Source: Tractidigestivibacter montrealensis
GTDB lineage: Bacteria; Actinomycetota; Coriobacteriia; Coriobacteriales; Atopobiaceae
DNA: 64,000 nucleotides
Assembly (NCBI RefSeq): GCF_024741235.1
Contig: NZ_JANSKA010000007.1
Coordinates: 1-64,000 of the forward strand
Direction of reading: 5' to 3'
Within the stretch, counting starts at the first letter, position 1; the number at the start of each line of letters is the position of its first letter. The notes beneath the pieces were generated by a model. It did not search any database. It saw nothing but the letters and a program-made list of their open reading frames with translations, and had not been told where the DNA came from. Position numbers and translations under genes: made by a program. Positions 12,435 through 22,165 of the stretch are shown piece after piece.

Positions 12435-12856
12435 TATTCGTCCTTCCTTCCACACTTCGTCCCCGAACAGCCGAGTGACAACCTTCTGGGATGCCCCTGG
12501 CTGCGCGCACGAACCCTATTCTACCCACTCCATGCAGGAAGCCATTCGCATCTCCCGTGTACGGCAATGAGCAGAGACCCGCATTGGTGGCTCTTGAGCG
12601 CGCTCCTTCGCAAGGCGATGATTCGGTTGTTCAAAAAGCATGGAGGGATATTAGCACTTTGGGAGTACCCGGGAATCAAGTTCAGGCATATTTTTGAACA
12701 AGGTTCAATAAACAACGAGAGTTTCTTTATGTAGCTGGGGAAACGTCAGTTGTCTCATTTAGTCAACGGCTTGTTAAGCCTGGCTGCAGCATCATCAAAT
12801 TCGCATCGACAACACAATTCGCACCCGTTTTTCTCGCCAGGGCGTACGCAAGGCTC
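12435..12856 (-). promoter_or_regulatory. Leader and probable promoter region of the atp operon
   Basis: This 422-base stretch holds no convincing gene. It is AT-richer than its surroundings. It contains a 15-base inverted repeat, TTGAAC-AAG-GTTCAA at 12694-12708, that could be an operator. A TAATAT sequence on the minus strand near 12651-12656 could be a -10 box, but no good -35 box lies at the right distance. That it carries the main atp promoter is inferred from position. Confidence 0.45.
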
Positions 12857-13135
12857 CTACCCCCGGGGCGCCCGTCGCCACGCAACCAGTCCGGCGATGG
12901 TCGTAACAACCAGAAAAGAGATCGCAGCGGCAGCGCCAAACGGTAGGGTGACCGTAGCGTCTGCTACGTGAACGGCAAGAATGACAAGCTGAATCCCAAA
13001 GAATGACGCCAAGATGCTGCCAAGCCCCGCCGCCATGGAGGGTCTATTTGTGCTTGCCGCCTGATGGAGCACGAAAAGGACGGGCGTGGCAGCGAGAAGT
13101 CCCACTGCCACGCCCAGGATAACCAGAAGGGTCAT
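12857..13135 (-). CDS. Small three-helix membrane protein upstream of the atp operon (AtpI-like position)
   Basis: The 92-residue protein has three hydrophobic segments: TLLVILGVAVGLLAATPVLFVL (about 2-23), ILASFFGIQLVILAVHV (about 39-55) and AAAAISFLVVTTIAGLVAW (about 69-87). It ends in basic residues. The ATG at 13135 sits one base after the upp stop, so the two are coupled. In many bacteria a small membrane protein (AtpI) precedes atpB and helps assemble the c ring. Position and topology fit that role, but no sequence motif proves it. Confidence 0.6.
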   Translation of the reverse strand: MTLLVILGVAVGLLAATPVLFVLHQAASTNRPSMAAGLGSILASFFGIQLVILAVHVADATVTLPFGAAAAISFLVVTTIAGLVAWRRAPRG

Positions 13136-13136
13136 G

Positions 13137-13781
13137 CTACTTGGTGCCGTAGATGCGGTCGCCGGCATCGCCCAAGCCAGGCAGAATGTAGGCGTTCTCG
13201 TTGAGACACCTGTCGACGGAGCACGTGAAGAGGCGAACCTCGGGATCATAATCGAGAACGGCCTTGACGCCCTCGGGGCAAGAAACGATGGTGAGGCAGC
13301 GGATGTCCTTCACACCCGCCTCGCGCAGGAACTGGATGGCAGCGGTAAGCGAGCCGCCAGTGGCGAGCATGGGGTCTACCACAAGGCATGTGCGGTTCTC
13401 GACATCGGGCGGGAACTTGCAGTAGTACTGGTGCGGGATGTGGGTCTCGGGATCACGATACATGCCCACATGCCCCACGCGCGCGGAGGGCACAAGCGTG
13501 AGGATGCCATCGACCATGCCCAGGCCGGCGCGAAGGATTGGGATGATGGCGACCTTCTTGCCAGAGATGCGCTTGCAGGTGGTCTTCTCGAGCGGGGTCT
13601 CTACCTCGACGTCCTCAAGCGGGAAGTCGCGCATGGCCTCGTAACCCTCAAAGATGGCAAGCTCGGTGACAAGCTCGCGGAACTGCTTGGTGCCCGTGCT
13701 CTTGTCCCTCAGGATGCTCAGCTTGTGCTGAACGAGGGGGTGGTCGACAACCGTGAGCCTGCTCTCGTCGTAATCTGCCAT
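13137..13781 (-). CDS. upp: Uracil phosphoribosyltransferase
   Basis: Upp salvages uracil to UMP using PRPP. The 214-residue protein shows the conserved VDHPLVQHKLSILRDKSTGTKQFRELV opening, RISGKKVAIIPILRAGLGMVDG, and the PRPP loop CLVVDPMLATGGS. The C-terminal uracil-binding GDAGDRIYGTK is present. The ATG at 13781 follows AGAAGGGAC. The reading frame runs further upstream into a palindromic repeat, but those residues are not part of the family. The next gene downstream starts one base after its stop. Confidence 0.96.
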   Translation of the reverse strand: MADYDESRLTVVDHPLVQHKLSILRDKSTGTKQFRELVTELAIFEGYEAMRDFPLEDVEVETPLEKTTCKRISGKKVAIIPILRAGLGMVDGILTLVPSARVGHVGMYRDPETHIPHQYYCKFPPDVENRTCLVVDPMLATGGSLTAAIQFLREAGVKDIRCLTIVSCPEGVKAVLDYDPEVRLFTCSVDRCLNENAYILPGLGDAGDRIYGTK

Positions 13782-13798
13782 GTGCGTCCCTTCTCGTA

Positions 13799-13829
13799 AT
13801 GAGACAAAGGGACAGTCCCTTTGTCTCAT
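13799..13829. repeat. 31-bp perfect palindrome, family 2, copy 1
   Basis: ATGAGACAAAGGGAC, a central A, then the exact reverse complement. It lies 17 bases upstream of the upp start codon, between glyA and upp, and is paired with copy 2 at a distance of 42 bases. There is no T run on either side, so it is not a classical intrinsic terminator. Confidence 0.95.
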
Positions 13830-13871
13830 GAACTTCCCCGCAAGACCTTAGCACTTGGCGGTGAGACTGAG

Positions 13872-13904
13872 AATGAGACAAAGGGACTGTCCCTTTGTCT
13901 CATT
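13872..13904. repeat. 33-bp perfect palindrome, family 2, copy 2
   Basis: AATGAGACAAAGGGAC, a central T, then the exact reverse complement, one base pair longer at each end than the other copies. It begins 5 bases past the glyA stop codon. Confidence 0.95.
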
Positions 13905-13909
13905 CCTCG

Positions 13910-15163
13910 CTAGAGCTCCGGGTAGAGGGGGTGCGCCTGCAGGAGCTCCTTGACCTCGCCAGCAACGCGCTCTTGGACGTTCTCATCACCAAGGTTGGTT
14001 ACGACGTCACCGATGAGCTCGCCGATCCTCTCGCACTCCGCCTCGTCAAAGCCACGCGTGGTGGCCGCCGCGGATCCAACGCGGATGCCGCTCGTGACGA
14101 AAGGAGAGCGCTGCTCGCCAGGGATGGTGTTCTTGTTGACCGTGATACCCACGGCGTCGAGCGCGGTCTCGGCGTCGCGGCCGGTAACGTCGCCGGCCGG
14201 CGTAAGATCAACGAGCAGCAGGTGGTTGTCGGTACCACCTGTCACGAGCCTCAGGCCGCGAGACTCCATGCCACGGCCGAGCGCCTTGGCGTTGGCGAGA
14301 ATTGCGTCGGTGTAGGTGGCAAACTCGGGACGCAGCGCCTCGCCAAAGGCCACGGCCTTGCCAGCTATGACGTGCTCGAGCGGGCCGCCCTGCGTGCCCG
14401 GGAAGACCGAGGAGTTAATCTTCTTGGAGATGGCCGGATCGTTGCAGAGAATGATGCCGCCACGGGGCCCGCGCAGGGTCTTGTGCGTGGTGGAGGTCAC
14501 CACGTCAGCGTAAGGCACCGGCGAGGGGTGACGACCGGTTGCCACAAGGCCGGCGATGTGGGCCATGTCCACCATGAGGGCAGCGCCGTTGTCGTGGGCA
14601 ATTTGGGCGAAGCGCTCGAAGTCGATAATGCGCGGGTAGGCGGAGGCGCCAGCAATGATGAGCTTGGGCTGGTACTTCTCGGCCTTTGCCGCCACGTCAT
14701 CGAAGTCGATGCGCTCGGTCTGGGGGTCAAGGCCGTAGGAGACAACGTTGTAGAGCTTGCCCGAGAAGTTCGCGGGCGAACCGTGCGTGAGGTGGCCGCC
14801 GTTGTCGAGGGCCATGCCCATGATGGTATCGCCAGGCTTGGCGAATACGACCTCTGCGGCGTAGTTGGCCTGGGCGCCAGAGTGGGGCTGGACGTTGGCG
14901 TAGGCAGCGCCAAAGAGCTTCTTCACGCGGTCACGCGCGAGGTTCTCGACCTCGTCGACGGCCCAGCAGCCGCCGTAGTAGCGGTGTCCCGGAAGGCCCT
15001 CGGCGTACTTGTTGGTGAGCGGGGACCCCACGGCCTCCATCACGGAGAGTGAAACGAAGTTCTCGGATGCGATGAGCTCAATGGAGTTGCGCTCTCGCGT
15101 GAGCTCGTCGCCAATGGCGGACGCAAGCTCGGGGTCAGTGGCGCTTAGGTGCTCGAGATACAT
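13910..15163 (-). CDS. glyA: Serine hydroxymethyltransferase
   Basis: GlyA interconverts serine and glycine with tetrahydrofolate, using pyridoxal phosphate, and feeds one-carbon units to the cell. The 417-residue protein has the N-terminal [10 protein letters not shown] signature, [24 protein letters not shown], and the PLP-lysine segment [16 protein letters not shown]. Length is normal. It sits in a minus-strand cluster with rpiB upstream (67 bases) and upp downstream. Two palindromes lie directly after its stop. Identification is firm. Confidence 0.97.
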   Translation of the reverse strand: MYLEHLSATDPELASAIGDELTRERNSIELIASENFVSLSVMEAVGSPLTNKYAEGLPGHRYYGGCWAVDEVENLARDRVKKLFGAAYANVQPHSGAQANYAAEVVFAKPGDTIMGMALDNGGHLTHGSPANFSGKLYNVVSYGLDPQTERIDFDDVAAKAEKYQPKLIIAGASAYPRIIDFERFAQIAHDNGAALMVDMAHIAGLVATGRHPSPVPYADVVTSTTHKTLRGPRGGIILCNDPAISKKINSSVFPGTQGGPLEHVIAGKAVAFGEALRPEFATYTDAILANAKALGRGMESRGLRLVTGGTDNHLLLVDLTPAGDVTGRDAETALDAVGITVNKNTIPGEQRSPFVTSGIRVGSAAATTRGFDEAECERIGELIGDVVTNLGDENVQERVAGEVKELLQAHPLYPEL

Positions 15164-15230
15164 GGCTTTCTCCTTTTTGGACCGGATGGCTTACGGTGAC
15201 GGGTGACTGACGGTTTCTACATGCGTGAGC

Positions 15231-15704
15231 TTATAGGCCAAACTCCTCGGGAACGCCCGCAAACGACGGGTCGTCCTCGCGCATAATCTTCTCGACGCGG
15301 GCAGCGTGGCGCCCACCGGCGAACTCGGTGGTGAGGAAGGTGTCGACGATCTGTTCGTTGGTGTCGAGCGGAACGAAGCGACCGGAGAGCCCGATAACGT
15401 TGGCGTTGTTGTGCTCGCGTGCGAGCTGGGCAAACTGGACCGTCTGGACGGGAGTCGCGCGGACACCGGGAACCTTGTCGGCGGTCATCGAGATGCCGAG
15501 GCCGGTACCGCAAATGACCACGCCGCGGTCCGCCTTGCCCGATGCCACGTAACGGCCAACCTTGTCGCCAAAGTCCGGGTAGTCGCAGCGCTCGCCCGAC
15601 CTTGGCCCAAGGTCAACGACGTCATAGCCCTCCTCGCGGAGGTGCTTGACGATGGGGCCCTTCTGGTCGAATCCGGCGTGGTCCGAGGCAATGGCAACGC
15701 GCAT
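15231..15704 (-). CDS. rpiB: Ribose-5-phosphate isomerase B
   Basis: RpiB interconverts ribose-5-phosphate and ribulose-5-phosphate in the pentose phosphate pathway. The 157-residue protein begins MRVAIASDHAGFDQK, has DLGPRSGERCDYPDFG, the catalytic cysteine loop GVVICGTGLGISMTADKVPGVRA, and NVIGLSGRFVP. These are RpiB/LacAB family signatures, and the single-gene context favours RpiB. The ATG at 15704 follows GAGAGGAG; the 28 extra upstream codons are rejected. Confidence 0.93.
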   Translation of the reverse strand: MRVAIASDHAGFDQKGPIVKHLREEGYDVVDLGPRSGERCDYPDFGDKVGRYVASGKADRGVVICGTGLGISMTADKVPGVRATPVQTVQFAQLAREHNNANVIGLSGRFVPLDTNEQIVDTFLTTEFAGGRHAARVEKIMREDDPSFAGVPEEFGL

Positions 15705-15851
15705 GTGGGCTCCTCTCTCCCCTGTGCAGGTGCCAGTATGCAGTACCTTGTCATGAGGATACCGCGCGATGGGACGGCCCGCGGTCACCTTTCGCTCGCG
15801 TGAAACACGTCTGTGCGGAACGGCAACCTTCCGGACCGATATCGAGAGGAA

Positions 15852-16487
15852 CTAGGCCCCGGCTACACGAAGAATGTCCTTCTCGGCAATGGCTCCCTCG
15901 CGCAGGACGCGCGGCGCGGCACCCGTGCAGTCAACGATGGTAGAGGCAATTGCCAAGGGTGCAGGGCCTCCGTCGAGCGTAAGGTCAACGGCATCGACTA
16001 TCTGGGGCTCGACCGAGGCGCCCGAGGTGGCCGAGGGCTCGCCGTGCGTGTTTGCGCTGGTCTGGGCCAGAGGACCCACGCGACGCGCCAGCTCGCGCAC
16101 AAGCGCCGAGCTGGGGCAGCGAAGCGCCACGGTGCCCGTGGGGGCAAGGTACTCGGCCGGGAAGGCGCCTGTTGCGGTGACCACCAGGGTGAGCGCGCCC
16201 GGCCAGTACGTATTCACCAGCGGGAGCGTCCAGGCGGGGACCGACGCTGCATAGCGGGGAAGGTCCTCGGGGTCCGCCACAAACAACGGGAGCGTTTGGG
16301 TTGCCGGACGGTTCTTGATCTCAAATATACGCTGGTGAGCTGGGTTGTTTGGCGTCGCCGCACACACGAGACCATAGACGGAATCGGTGGGCGACACAAT
16401 GACTCCCCCCGCCTCGAGAACCTTGGTCGCGGCGTCAAGCGCCTCTGGGGTAGGACTGTCCTGGCTTACCTGCATCACGCGACCCAT
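15852..16487 (-). CDS. tsaC: Threonylcarbamoyl-AMP synthase (Sua5/YciO/YrdC family)
   Basis: The family makes threonylcarbamoyl-adenylate for the t6A37 modification of ANN-decoding tRNAs. The 211-residue protein has the YrdC fold signatures: GGVIVSPTDSVYGL, FEIKNRPATQTLPLFV (the KxR-type substrate segment), TYWPGALTLVV, TVALRCPSS and the LAQTSANTHGEPSATS loop. The ATG at 16487 is preceded by AGGAG; an in-frame ATG 4 codons later is an alternative. It follows prmC and prfA at a distance of 189 bases, a common translation-related neighbourhood. The gap between it and prmC shows no clear feature. Confidence 0.92.
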   Translation of the reverse strand: MGRVMQVSQDSPTPEALDAATKVLEAGGVIVSPTDSVYGLVCAATPNNPAHQRIFEIKNRPATQTLPLFVADPEDLPRYAASVPAWTLPLVNTYWPGALTLVVTATGAFPAEYLAPTGTVALRCPSSALVRELARRVGPLAQTSANTHGEPSATSGASVEPQIVDAVDLTLDGGPAPLAIASTIVDCTGAAPRVLREGAIAEKDILRVAGA

Positions 16488-16676
16488 GGTTTCTCCTGTT
16501 GACGACAATTTGGACCGAAGCCCCTGACGAGGCCCACTAGCACCGAGCCGGCACCTATCAGAAGCTACTCGCATCCACTGAAACTACTAGTACCCGCAAG
16601 AAGCAACCGGGCTAAAAGTCGACGTTTTCTGGCTTCCGGGCACCTTAAAATATCCGATTTCAGCCCGACAGCCACG

Positions 16677-17729
16677 TTACTCCTCGCGGACGGCGACAAG
16701 GACGCGCGGACGGTGCGTAAGGTCCTCTCGCACATCGGCACTGGCCCAGCCGCTCTGGGCGCGCACCAGCTCGGCGGCAGTTCCCACGTTGTCCTCGAAA
16801 AGCTCGCAGCAGAGCATGCCGCCCGGCAACAACGCGCGCGGCGCCAACTCGAGGATGCGCCGGAAGACGTCCAGGCCGTCCTCTCCCCCATCGAGCGCGA
16901 GGCCGGGCTCGTAGCCAATGACCTCCTGCGGGAGCGTGGGCACAACGGCCGAGGGGATGTAGGGCGGATTCGAGACGAGCACCGCGAAGGTCCCCATGAG
17001 CTCCGGGTCGACGGCGGAGGCCAGGTCACCTTCCACCACGGTGACTGCGTGCTCGAGCCCCAGCGCGTCACGATTGCGCGTGGCGAGCGCCACCGCCTGG
17101 GGCGAGAGATCCGTGGCCACCACGCGGGTGCCGGGGCGCTCGCTCGCAATAGAGAGCGCAATGCAGCCGGTACCGGTGCCAATCTCCAGCACGCGGCAGC
17201 CAGGTTCCACCAGCACCGGGGGCTCGGCGGGTGCGGCGGGTTTGGCGCCCTCCTCGACGAGAGCCTCGCCCTTCTCGGCAGAGACGTCGCCAAAAGGCGA
17301 GGCGCCCTCGGCATTCTCGTCCGCTGCCTTGTCCTGGGCGGGCTCGGGAACTTCGCCCAGGATTGCAGGAAAGGTAAGCGTGGCCGCATCGACGCCCTCA
17401 AGGGCTGCGTCGACCAGAACCTCCGTCTCGGGGCGCGGAATGAGCACCCCGCGCTCGCAGTGCAGCACGATGTGGCGGAAGGGCATCTCGCCGGTCACGT
17501 ACTGCAGCGGCTCGCCGCGACCACGACGCACCACGGCGTCGTGCATGGCATCAAGCTTGGACGGCGTGAGCGGCTTGTCGAAGTTCATGTAAATCTGGAC
17601 GCGGGAGAGCCCGGTGACGTCGCTTATCAGCCACTCTGCAGAGAGCCGCGGATGCTCGTCGCCCTTGCGCTCGAGGTACCCGCGCGTCCACTCGAGGATG
17701 CGCTTTACGGTCCACGCCTCGTTGGCCAT
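16677..17729 (-). CDS. prmC: Release factor glutamine methyltransferase with acidic insertion
   Basis: PrmC (HemK) methylates the GGQ glutamine of release factors, using S-adenosylmethionine. The 350-residue protein has the N-terminal helical domain, [30 protein letters not shown], the SAM motif EIGTGTGC at 182-189 and the catalytic NPPY at 254-257. It is about 70 residues longer than usual because of an Ala/Glu/Pro-rich insertion at about 120-175, just before the SAM motif. It starts 8 bases after prfA, the gene for its substrate, which is the classic order. Confidence 0.95.
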   Translation of the reverse strand: MANEAWTVKRILEWTRGYLERKGDEHPRLSAEWLISDVTGLSRVQIYMNFDKPLTPSKLDAMHDAVVRRGRGEPLQYVTGEMPFRHIVLHCERGVLIPRPETEVLVDAALEGVDAATLTFPAILGEVPEPAQDKAADENAEGASPFGDVSAEKGEALVEEGAKPAAPAEPPVLVEPGCRVLEIGTGTGCIALSIASERPGTRVVATDLSPQAVALATRNRDALGLEHAVTVVEGDLASAVDPELMGTFAVLVSNPPYIPSAVVPTLPQEVIGYEPGLALDGGEDGLDVFRRILELAPRALLPGGMLCCELFEDNVGTAAELVRAQSGWASADVREDLTHRPRVLVAVREE

Positions 17730-17737
17730 TCCTTGCC

Positions 17738-18805
17738 TTACACCGCCTGCGCGAGCTTCTCGGCGCGGTCGGCAGCGGCAAGGGCATCGATCACAGTGCC
17801 CAGCTGATCGCCGAGAAGCACGCCGTTGTACGTGGAGTTGAAGCCGATGCGGTGGTCCGTGACGCGGTCCTGCGGCTGGTTGTACGTGCGGATCTTCTCG
17901 GAGCGGTTGCCATGGCCAATCTGCGAGAGGCGCTCGGCGCCCTGCTCGGCCTGCTGCTTCTCGAGCTCGGCCTCGTAGAGGCGGGCACGCAGCATCTGCA
18001 TGCAGACCTCGCGGTTCTGGATCTGGGAGCGCTGCTCCTGCGACTGCACCACCGTGTTGGTGGGGATGTGCGTGATGCGCACGGCCGAGTAGGTCGTGTT
18101 GACGCCCTGGCCGCCAGGGCCGGACGAGCAGTACGTATCGATGCGCAGGTCCTCGGGCTTAATCTCGATGTCGATCTCGTCGGCCTCGGGCAGCACCGCG
18201 ACGGTGGCGGTTGAGGTCTGGATGCGGCCCTGGCTCTCGGTCTTGGGCACGCGCTGGACGCGATGGACGCCACTCTCGTACTTCATGACGGAGTAGACCT
18301 TCTCGCCCGTGACCTTGAACTCGATGGTCTTGAAGCCGCCCGCCTCGCCGGGGCTCGCGTCGAGGACCTCGGTCTTCCAGCCACGAGACTGGGCAAAGCG
18401 CTGGTACATGCTAAAGAGGTCACCGGCAAAGATGGCCGCCTCGTCGCCGCCCACGCCCGCGCGAATCTCGACGATGGTGTCCTTCTCGTCGTTGGGGTCG
18501 CCGGGGATGAGCATGTACTTGACGTCTTCTTCAAGGGCGGGAAGCTTGGCCTCGTTATCGGAGATGTCCGCCTGGAGCATCTCCTTTTCCTCGGCGTCAG
18601 ACGCCTCGTGGAGCATCTCCTTTGCGGCCTCGATGTCATCGAGGGCCTGGAGGTACTCGCGCGCCTTGGCCACGAGGGCGGCCTGGTCGGCGTGTTCCTT
18701 TGCGATGCGCGCGTACTCCTTGGGGTCGGAGACGACGGCCGGGTCGACCATCTTCTGCTCCAGCTCCTCGTACGCGGCAATGATCTTCTCGAGCTTGTCG
18801 CGCAT
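17738..18805 (-). CDS. prfA: Peptide chain release factor 1
   Basis: RF1 ends translation at UAA and UAG. The 355-residue protein carries the GGQ hydrolysis motif at 231-233 ([20 protein letters not shown]) and the stop-codon-reading tripeptide of the PxT type (PKT at 187-189), which separates RF1 from RF2 (SPF). The ATG at 18805 follows AAGGAGA; 19 upstream in-frame codons are rejected. It is translated just ahead of prmC, which modifies it. Confidence 0.97.
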   Translation of the reverse strand: MRDKLEKIIAAYEELEQKMVDPAVVSDPKEYARIAKEHADQAALVAKAREYLQALDDIEAAKEMLHEASDAEEKEMLQADISDNEAKLPALEEDVKYMLIPGDPNDEKDTIVEIRAGVGGDEAAIFAGDLFSMYQRFAQSRGWKTEVLDASPGEAGGFKTIEFKVTGEKVYSVMKYESGVHRVQRVPKTESQGRIQTSTATVAVLPEADEIDIEIKPEDLRIDTYCSSGPGGQGVNTTYSAVRITHIPTNTVVQSQEQRSQIQNREVCMQMLRARLYEAELEKQQAEQGAERLSQIGHGNRSEKIRTYNQPQDRVTDHRIGFNSTYNGVLLGDQLGTVIDALAAADRAEKLAQAV

Positions 18806-18939
18806 GGCAGTTCTCCTTGCAGGTGGGCCGCGGCGCACGGCGGGCGCACGGTGACGCGGCATGATTAGTCAGCATTGCAAAGTCTACCACCGCAGGGGTG
18901 TTTCGATTCAGGCGGGCACGCCCCACACGCGCGGCGCAC

Positions 18940-18970
18940 ATGAGACAAAGGGACTGTCCCTTTGTCTCAT
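18940..18970. repeat. 31-bp perfect palindrome, family 2, copy 3
   Basis: ATGAGACAAAGGGAC, central T, exact reverse complement. The TGA inside its right arm, read on the minus strand, is the stop codon of the ABC permease gene (18967-18969). The element therefore abuts or entered the end of that gene. Confidence 0.95.
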
Positions 18971-20853
18971 CGCGCGACGAACTCGTAGCCGTAGCGGGAG
19001 CGCAGCCAGGCAACGGTATGAGGCGTAGCGCCCTCGCTGAGGTAGATGGTCGTGCCAACGGAGTCCTCGTCGGGCGTCGCTGAGGAGAGGCTCACACTCG
19101 CAAGGTACGGGGTATCCACCGTTGCCCCCAAAGAGTTGCTCGTGGTTGTCGAATACTGATACGTGCCAGCGGAGTCATACAAGCTGGTCGTCAGCTGATA
19201 CAACAGCATCGCGCACGCCGCACCATGCTCGTCAATGTCCTGGTTGAGCGCATTGCGGAGGGCAGCGTAGTCCGCAGGCAAGATCTCCTCGCTGCGCCAG
19301 GGAGCGTCCTCCTGGGAATCTGGCGCGTATTCCTCATAGGCAATCGTCACAGACGACAGGCCTGCGTCGAGAAGGACCGCGTCAACCTGGGAGCGGAGCG
19401 CCTCCTCGGTTGCAGGGTCGCGGGCGAAATCCATGAGTGCCTGAGCAGCCTTACTGCCAGCACTTGGCTCGCCGTCACTGTTGAGGGGAATGGCGTACTG
19501 GCGAGAAATACTGGTACCGTCCTTCATCTGGTACGAAATCATCTCTGAGTAGATGTTTGATGGCACTGGCTCGTCGCCGGAGCAGGGGGAGCCCATCAGT
19601 GTGCTGTGCAGCTGGGTCACGCGCTCCACGCCCTTCTCGTCTTCGAAGGGTACGGAGACGCAGGAGACGGCTGCGCGTTGGACGTCTACGGGGTTGGGCA
19701 CGTAGGCTGCAGCATCTGCGGCAGAGCCCACGCAGGCAATGCTCGCCACAAGGGCGACGCCTGTTGTTGCCGCGAGAGCCGGAACGCGTTTGCGCAGGGC
19801 TTTGACGCCGTGGCCCATGATGGCCTCGAGAATCGCAAAGGCCAGCGCCGAGAAGACCACGGGCAAGACGCATGCCAGCTGGGGAGAGACGCCATAGAGC
19901 ACCGCGGCCATCCGTGCGGGGATGCCATAGCGGTTCGAAAGCAACCACGAAAGCACAAGCTCCGCGGCAGCAAGCCCAATGAGTATGCTGACCAGCGCGT
20001 TCACCACGGTTCGCACGGTGGCGCTCACGTATGCGTCGCCCGCTCGCTCAAGGTTGCGACGTGAGAAGGCCAGCATCGCCAGCACCGCGCAAGCAAGGCC
20101 CACGATTGCATAGATGACAAGGGCTTGCGTCAGGGCAGCTTCAAGATTGGAAACGGGGAAGGGAAAGGCAGTTGCCCAGGAGGAGACGAGCTGCACAAGG
20201 CGTATGAGCGGGCTTGCCCAAAGTTCTGCGACGGACGCCAACGACACCGATGGTGCAACGAGACTGTAGAGGGCCTCCGCGAACTGCCGCGCAGCAAACG
20301 CGTAGAAGTTGACGAGGAGGTAGCACAGCAGCGCAAAGACCGGCCTGCCCGCAAGCTGCACGCACAGGGCATCGATGCCGCCAAAGGTCACGATGACCAG
20401 GGCGTGTCCTGCCATCCAGGGAAGAATCGCTGCCGCGTCCCGTCCAAAGCCGAGCGCCGCGGCAAAGACAAGGCCGGCGATGCCCACGGCAACAAGGAGC
20501 GGAATCACGCCGGCAAGGACGGTCGCAAGGAAGATGGACCTTCTCCGCAGCGGAATCATGCCGTAGAGCTGCACCGCCCTGCGGTCGTACATCCAGGAGA
20601 ACACGCAGCCAACCGCCGCAAACGAGACGACCGCCGAGAGCACCACGACAGCCATGCCAGACTGCGCAAGCTCATACGCGGGATCTGCGGGCGGTGTTGG
20701 CCCGGCAATTCTCAGCGCCAACGGAACAAGCCAGAACAGCCAGACGATGAGGTAGCCCACCCCAAGGTACAGGCACCGCTGGCAGGTGTCGAGAAAGAGC
20801 CCGAGCGCCGGCGAGGGAGCGCGGCGCCCCTCCTGCATCTCACATGATGCCAT
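18967..20853 (-). CDS. ABC-2-type exporter permease of a YtrA-regulated system
   Basis: The 628-residue membrane protein has about ten hydrophobic segments in its first ~430 residues (for example YLGVGYLIVWLFWLVPLAL, GMAVVVLSAVVSFAAVG, SIFLATVLAGVIPLLVAVGIAGLVF). A large non-membrane C-terminal region of about 190 residues follows and is probably outside the cell. The ATG at 20853 has GGAGG 8 bases upstream and overlaps the ATPase gene by 14 bases; an ATG two codons earlier is too close to that site. With the ATPase and the GntR regulator it forms a three-gene operon, an arrangement typical of YtrABC-like systems responding to cell-wall-active compounds. Substrate unknown. Confidence 0.82.
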   Translation of the reverse strand: MASCEMQEGRRAPSPALGLFLDTCQRCLYLGVGYLIVWLFWLVPLALRIAGPTPPADPAYELAQSGMAVVVLSAVVSFAAVGCVFSWMYDRRAVQLYGMIPLRRRSIFLATVLAGVIPLLVAVGIAGLVFAAALGFGRDAAAILPWMAGHALVIVTFGGIDALCVQLAGRPVFALLCYLLVNFYAFAARQFAEALYSLVAPSVSLASVAELWASPLIRLVQLVSSWATAFPFPVSNLEAALTQALVIYAIVGLACAVLAMLAFSRRNLERAGDAYVSATVRTVVNALVSILIGLAAAELVLSWLLSNRYGIPARMAAVLYGVSPQLACVLPVVFSALAFAILEAIMGHGVKALRKRVPALAATTGVALVASIACVGSAADAAAYVPNPVDVQRAAVSCVSVPFEDEKGVERVTQLHSTLMGSPCSGDEPVPSNIYSEMISYQMKDGTSISRQYAIPLNSDGEPSAGSKAAQALMDFARDPATEEALRSQVDAVLLDAGLSSVTIAYEEYAPDSQEDAPWRSEEILPADYAALRNALNQDIDEHGAACAMLLYQLTTSLYDSAGTYQYSTTTSNSLGATVDTPYLASVSLSSATPDEDSVGTTIYLSEGATPHTVAWLRSRYGYEFVAR

Positions 20854-21730
20854 CGTCATCGCCTCCAAGCTCGCAGATGAACCGCTCCTCCAAGGAGAGC
20901 GGCAGGACCTCGAGGTAGGACGGGTGCAGGGCGGCAAGCGTCTCTCGCACCTCGCCCGCGCTTCCGCGCACAAGCAACGTGAGTACGCGACCTTCGTTGG
21001 ATTGTTGGATTACGCTGAGGCCAGCGGGCAGGACTGCGCCCTCGGGCAGGACAACCTGCACCTTTGCGACGCCCTCCGAGGGCTGGGAGAGGTCGACCTC
21101 CTCGCGCATGGTGCCCTTGTCCATGATGCCCAGATGGTCGCAGACGCCCTCGAGCTCGCGCAGGTTGTGGCTGGTCACGAGCACCGTGAGGCCGCGTTCC
21201 GCAACGTCGTCGAGCACCAGGCGCCACATGCGCCTTCTGGCGAGAGGATCGATGCCGTCCATGGGCTCGTCGAGCAGCAGGACGTCCGCGCGGATGGAGA
21301 GCGCTAGCCAGATGGCCGCCTGTGCCCGCATGCCTCGGCTGAGTTTGCGAAGCGGCTTTGTGTGGTCGATCTCGAAGTGCTTCTCCAGTTCGAAGTAGCG
21401 CGCGAGGTCAAAGCCGGGAAACACCGCGCGGTAGAAGTCCGCCATGCCGTCCGCGCTCTCGGAGCCAATGAAGTAGGGCTCGCTGGGAACGCAGGCGATA
21501 CGTGCCTTGACGCTGGGGTTCTCGAAGACCTTCTCGCCCAAGACAAAGACGTCGCCGGAAGTGGGACGCATGACGCCGCATAGGTGAGAGACGAGCGTGG
21601 ACTTCCCACAGCCGTTTGGCCCCACAAGCCCAAAGACCGCGCCCGCGGGAACGGTGAGACTCACCCCGTCGAGTGCAGGCGTGCCGTCGAAGACCTTCCG
21701 CAGGTTTCTGACCTCAATGGCCGATGCCAT
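20840..21730 (-). CDS. ABC transporter ATP-binding protein
   Basis: The 296-residue cytoplasmic ATPase energises the neighbouring permease. It has Walker A GPNGCGKST, a Q-loop region, a divergent signature LSRGMRAQ (LSGGQ-type), Walker B VLLLDEPMDGIDP and the switch histidine in VLVTSHNLRELE. The C-terminal ~70 residues are beyond the core domain. The ATG at 21730 overlaps the stop of the GntR gene as TGATG, and GGGGAGGCGAGGGG precedes it. The drug or lipid moved is not evident. Confidence 0.9.
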   Translation of the reverse strand: MASAIEVRNLRKVFDGTPALDGVSLTVPAGAVFGLVGPNGCGKSTLVSHLCGVMRPTSGDVFVLGEKVFENPSVKARIACVPSEPYFIGSESADGMADFYRAVFPGFDLARYFELEKHFEIDHTKPLRKLSRGMRAQAAIWLALSIRADVLLLDEPMDGIDPLARRRMWRLVLDDVAERGLTVLVTSHNLRELEGVCDHLGIMDKGTMREEVDLSQPSEGVAKVQVVLPEGAVLPAGLSVIQQSNEGRVLTLLVRGSAGEVRETLAALHPSYLEVLPLSLEERFICELGGDDDGIM

Positions 21731-22101
21731 CACCCCTCGCCTCCCCCAACTCTTCGCCCAAGCTCCTCGGGCGTCATGCCCAGGGACTCGAGCTCTTGGA
21801 CAAGCTGGTCAAACTGCTCCAGAAGCTCGCGCCGGCGCGCCTCCGCGGCGCCCGACACGTCTGCGACAAAGCTCCCCTTGCCCCGCACGGAGGAGATGCA
21901 GCCCTCCTGCTCAAGCTCGCGATAGGCGCGCTGGATGGTGTTGGGGTTCACGGCAAGGCGGGACGAGAGCTCACGCACAGAGGGAAGCTGCTCTCCAGGG
22001 ACGAGCACGCCCGCAAGGATCTGCTGTCGGTAGGCGTCGCGCACCTGCTCGTAGATGGGACGCGGGTCTTGGTAGCTTATCTGGATCACGGCACCTCCCA
22101 T
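21730..22101 (-). CDS. GntR-family regulator, YtrA subfamily
   Basis: The 123-residue regulator has a GntR winged helix (PIYEQVRDAYRQQILAGVLVPGEQLPSVRELSSRLAVNPNTIQRAYRELEQEGCI, then VRGKGSFVA) and only a short C-terminal helical tail of about 40 residues. That is the mark of the YtrA subfamily, which represses adjacent ABC exporter operons. It is the first gene of the operon, and an inverted repeat lies 65 bases upstream. The start could be the ATG at 22101 or the GTG at 22089, which has GGGAGG only 4 bases before it. Confidence 0.9.
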   Translation of the reverse strand: MGGAVIQISYQDPRPIYEQVRDAYRQQILAGVLVPGEQLPSVRELSSRLAVNPNTIQRAYRELEQEGCISSVRGKGSFVADVSGAAEARRRELLEQFDQLVQELESLGMTPEELGRRVGGGEG

Positions 22102-22165
22102 CCCTTGGGTGAGCGGCCGGGCCTGCCGCCGGGCACTCGTGCTGCTAGCGGCGATTATCCGTGCT

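Noticed and set aside
13799-13904. Family 2 palindromes as plain intrinsic terminators
   Set aside because: Neither side carries a T run, and copies lie upstream of genes as well as at gene ends.
16565-17401. A 278-codon minus-strand frame overlapping prmC
   Set aside because: Arg/Ser/Pro-rich translation in a shifted frame of prmC, with no homology visible.
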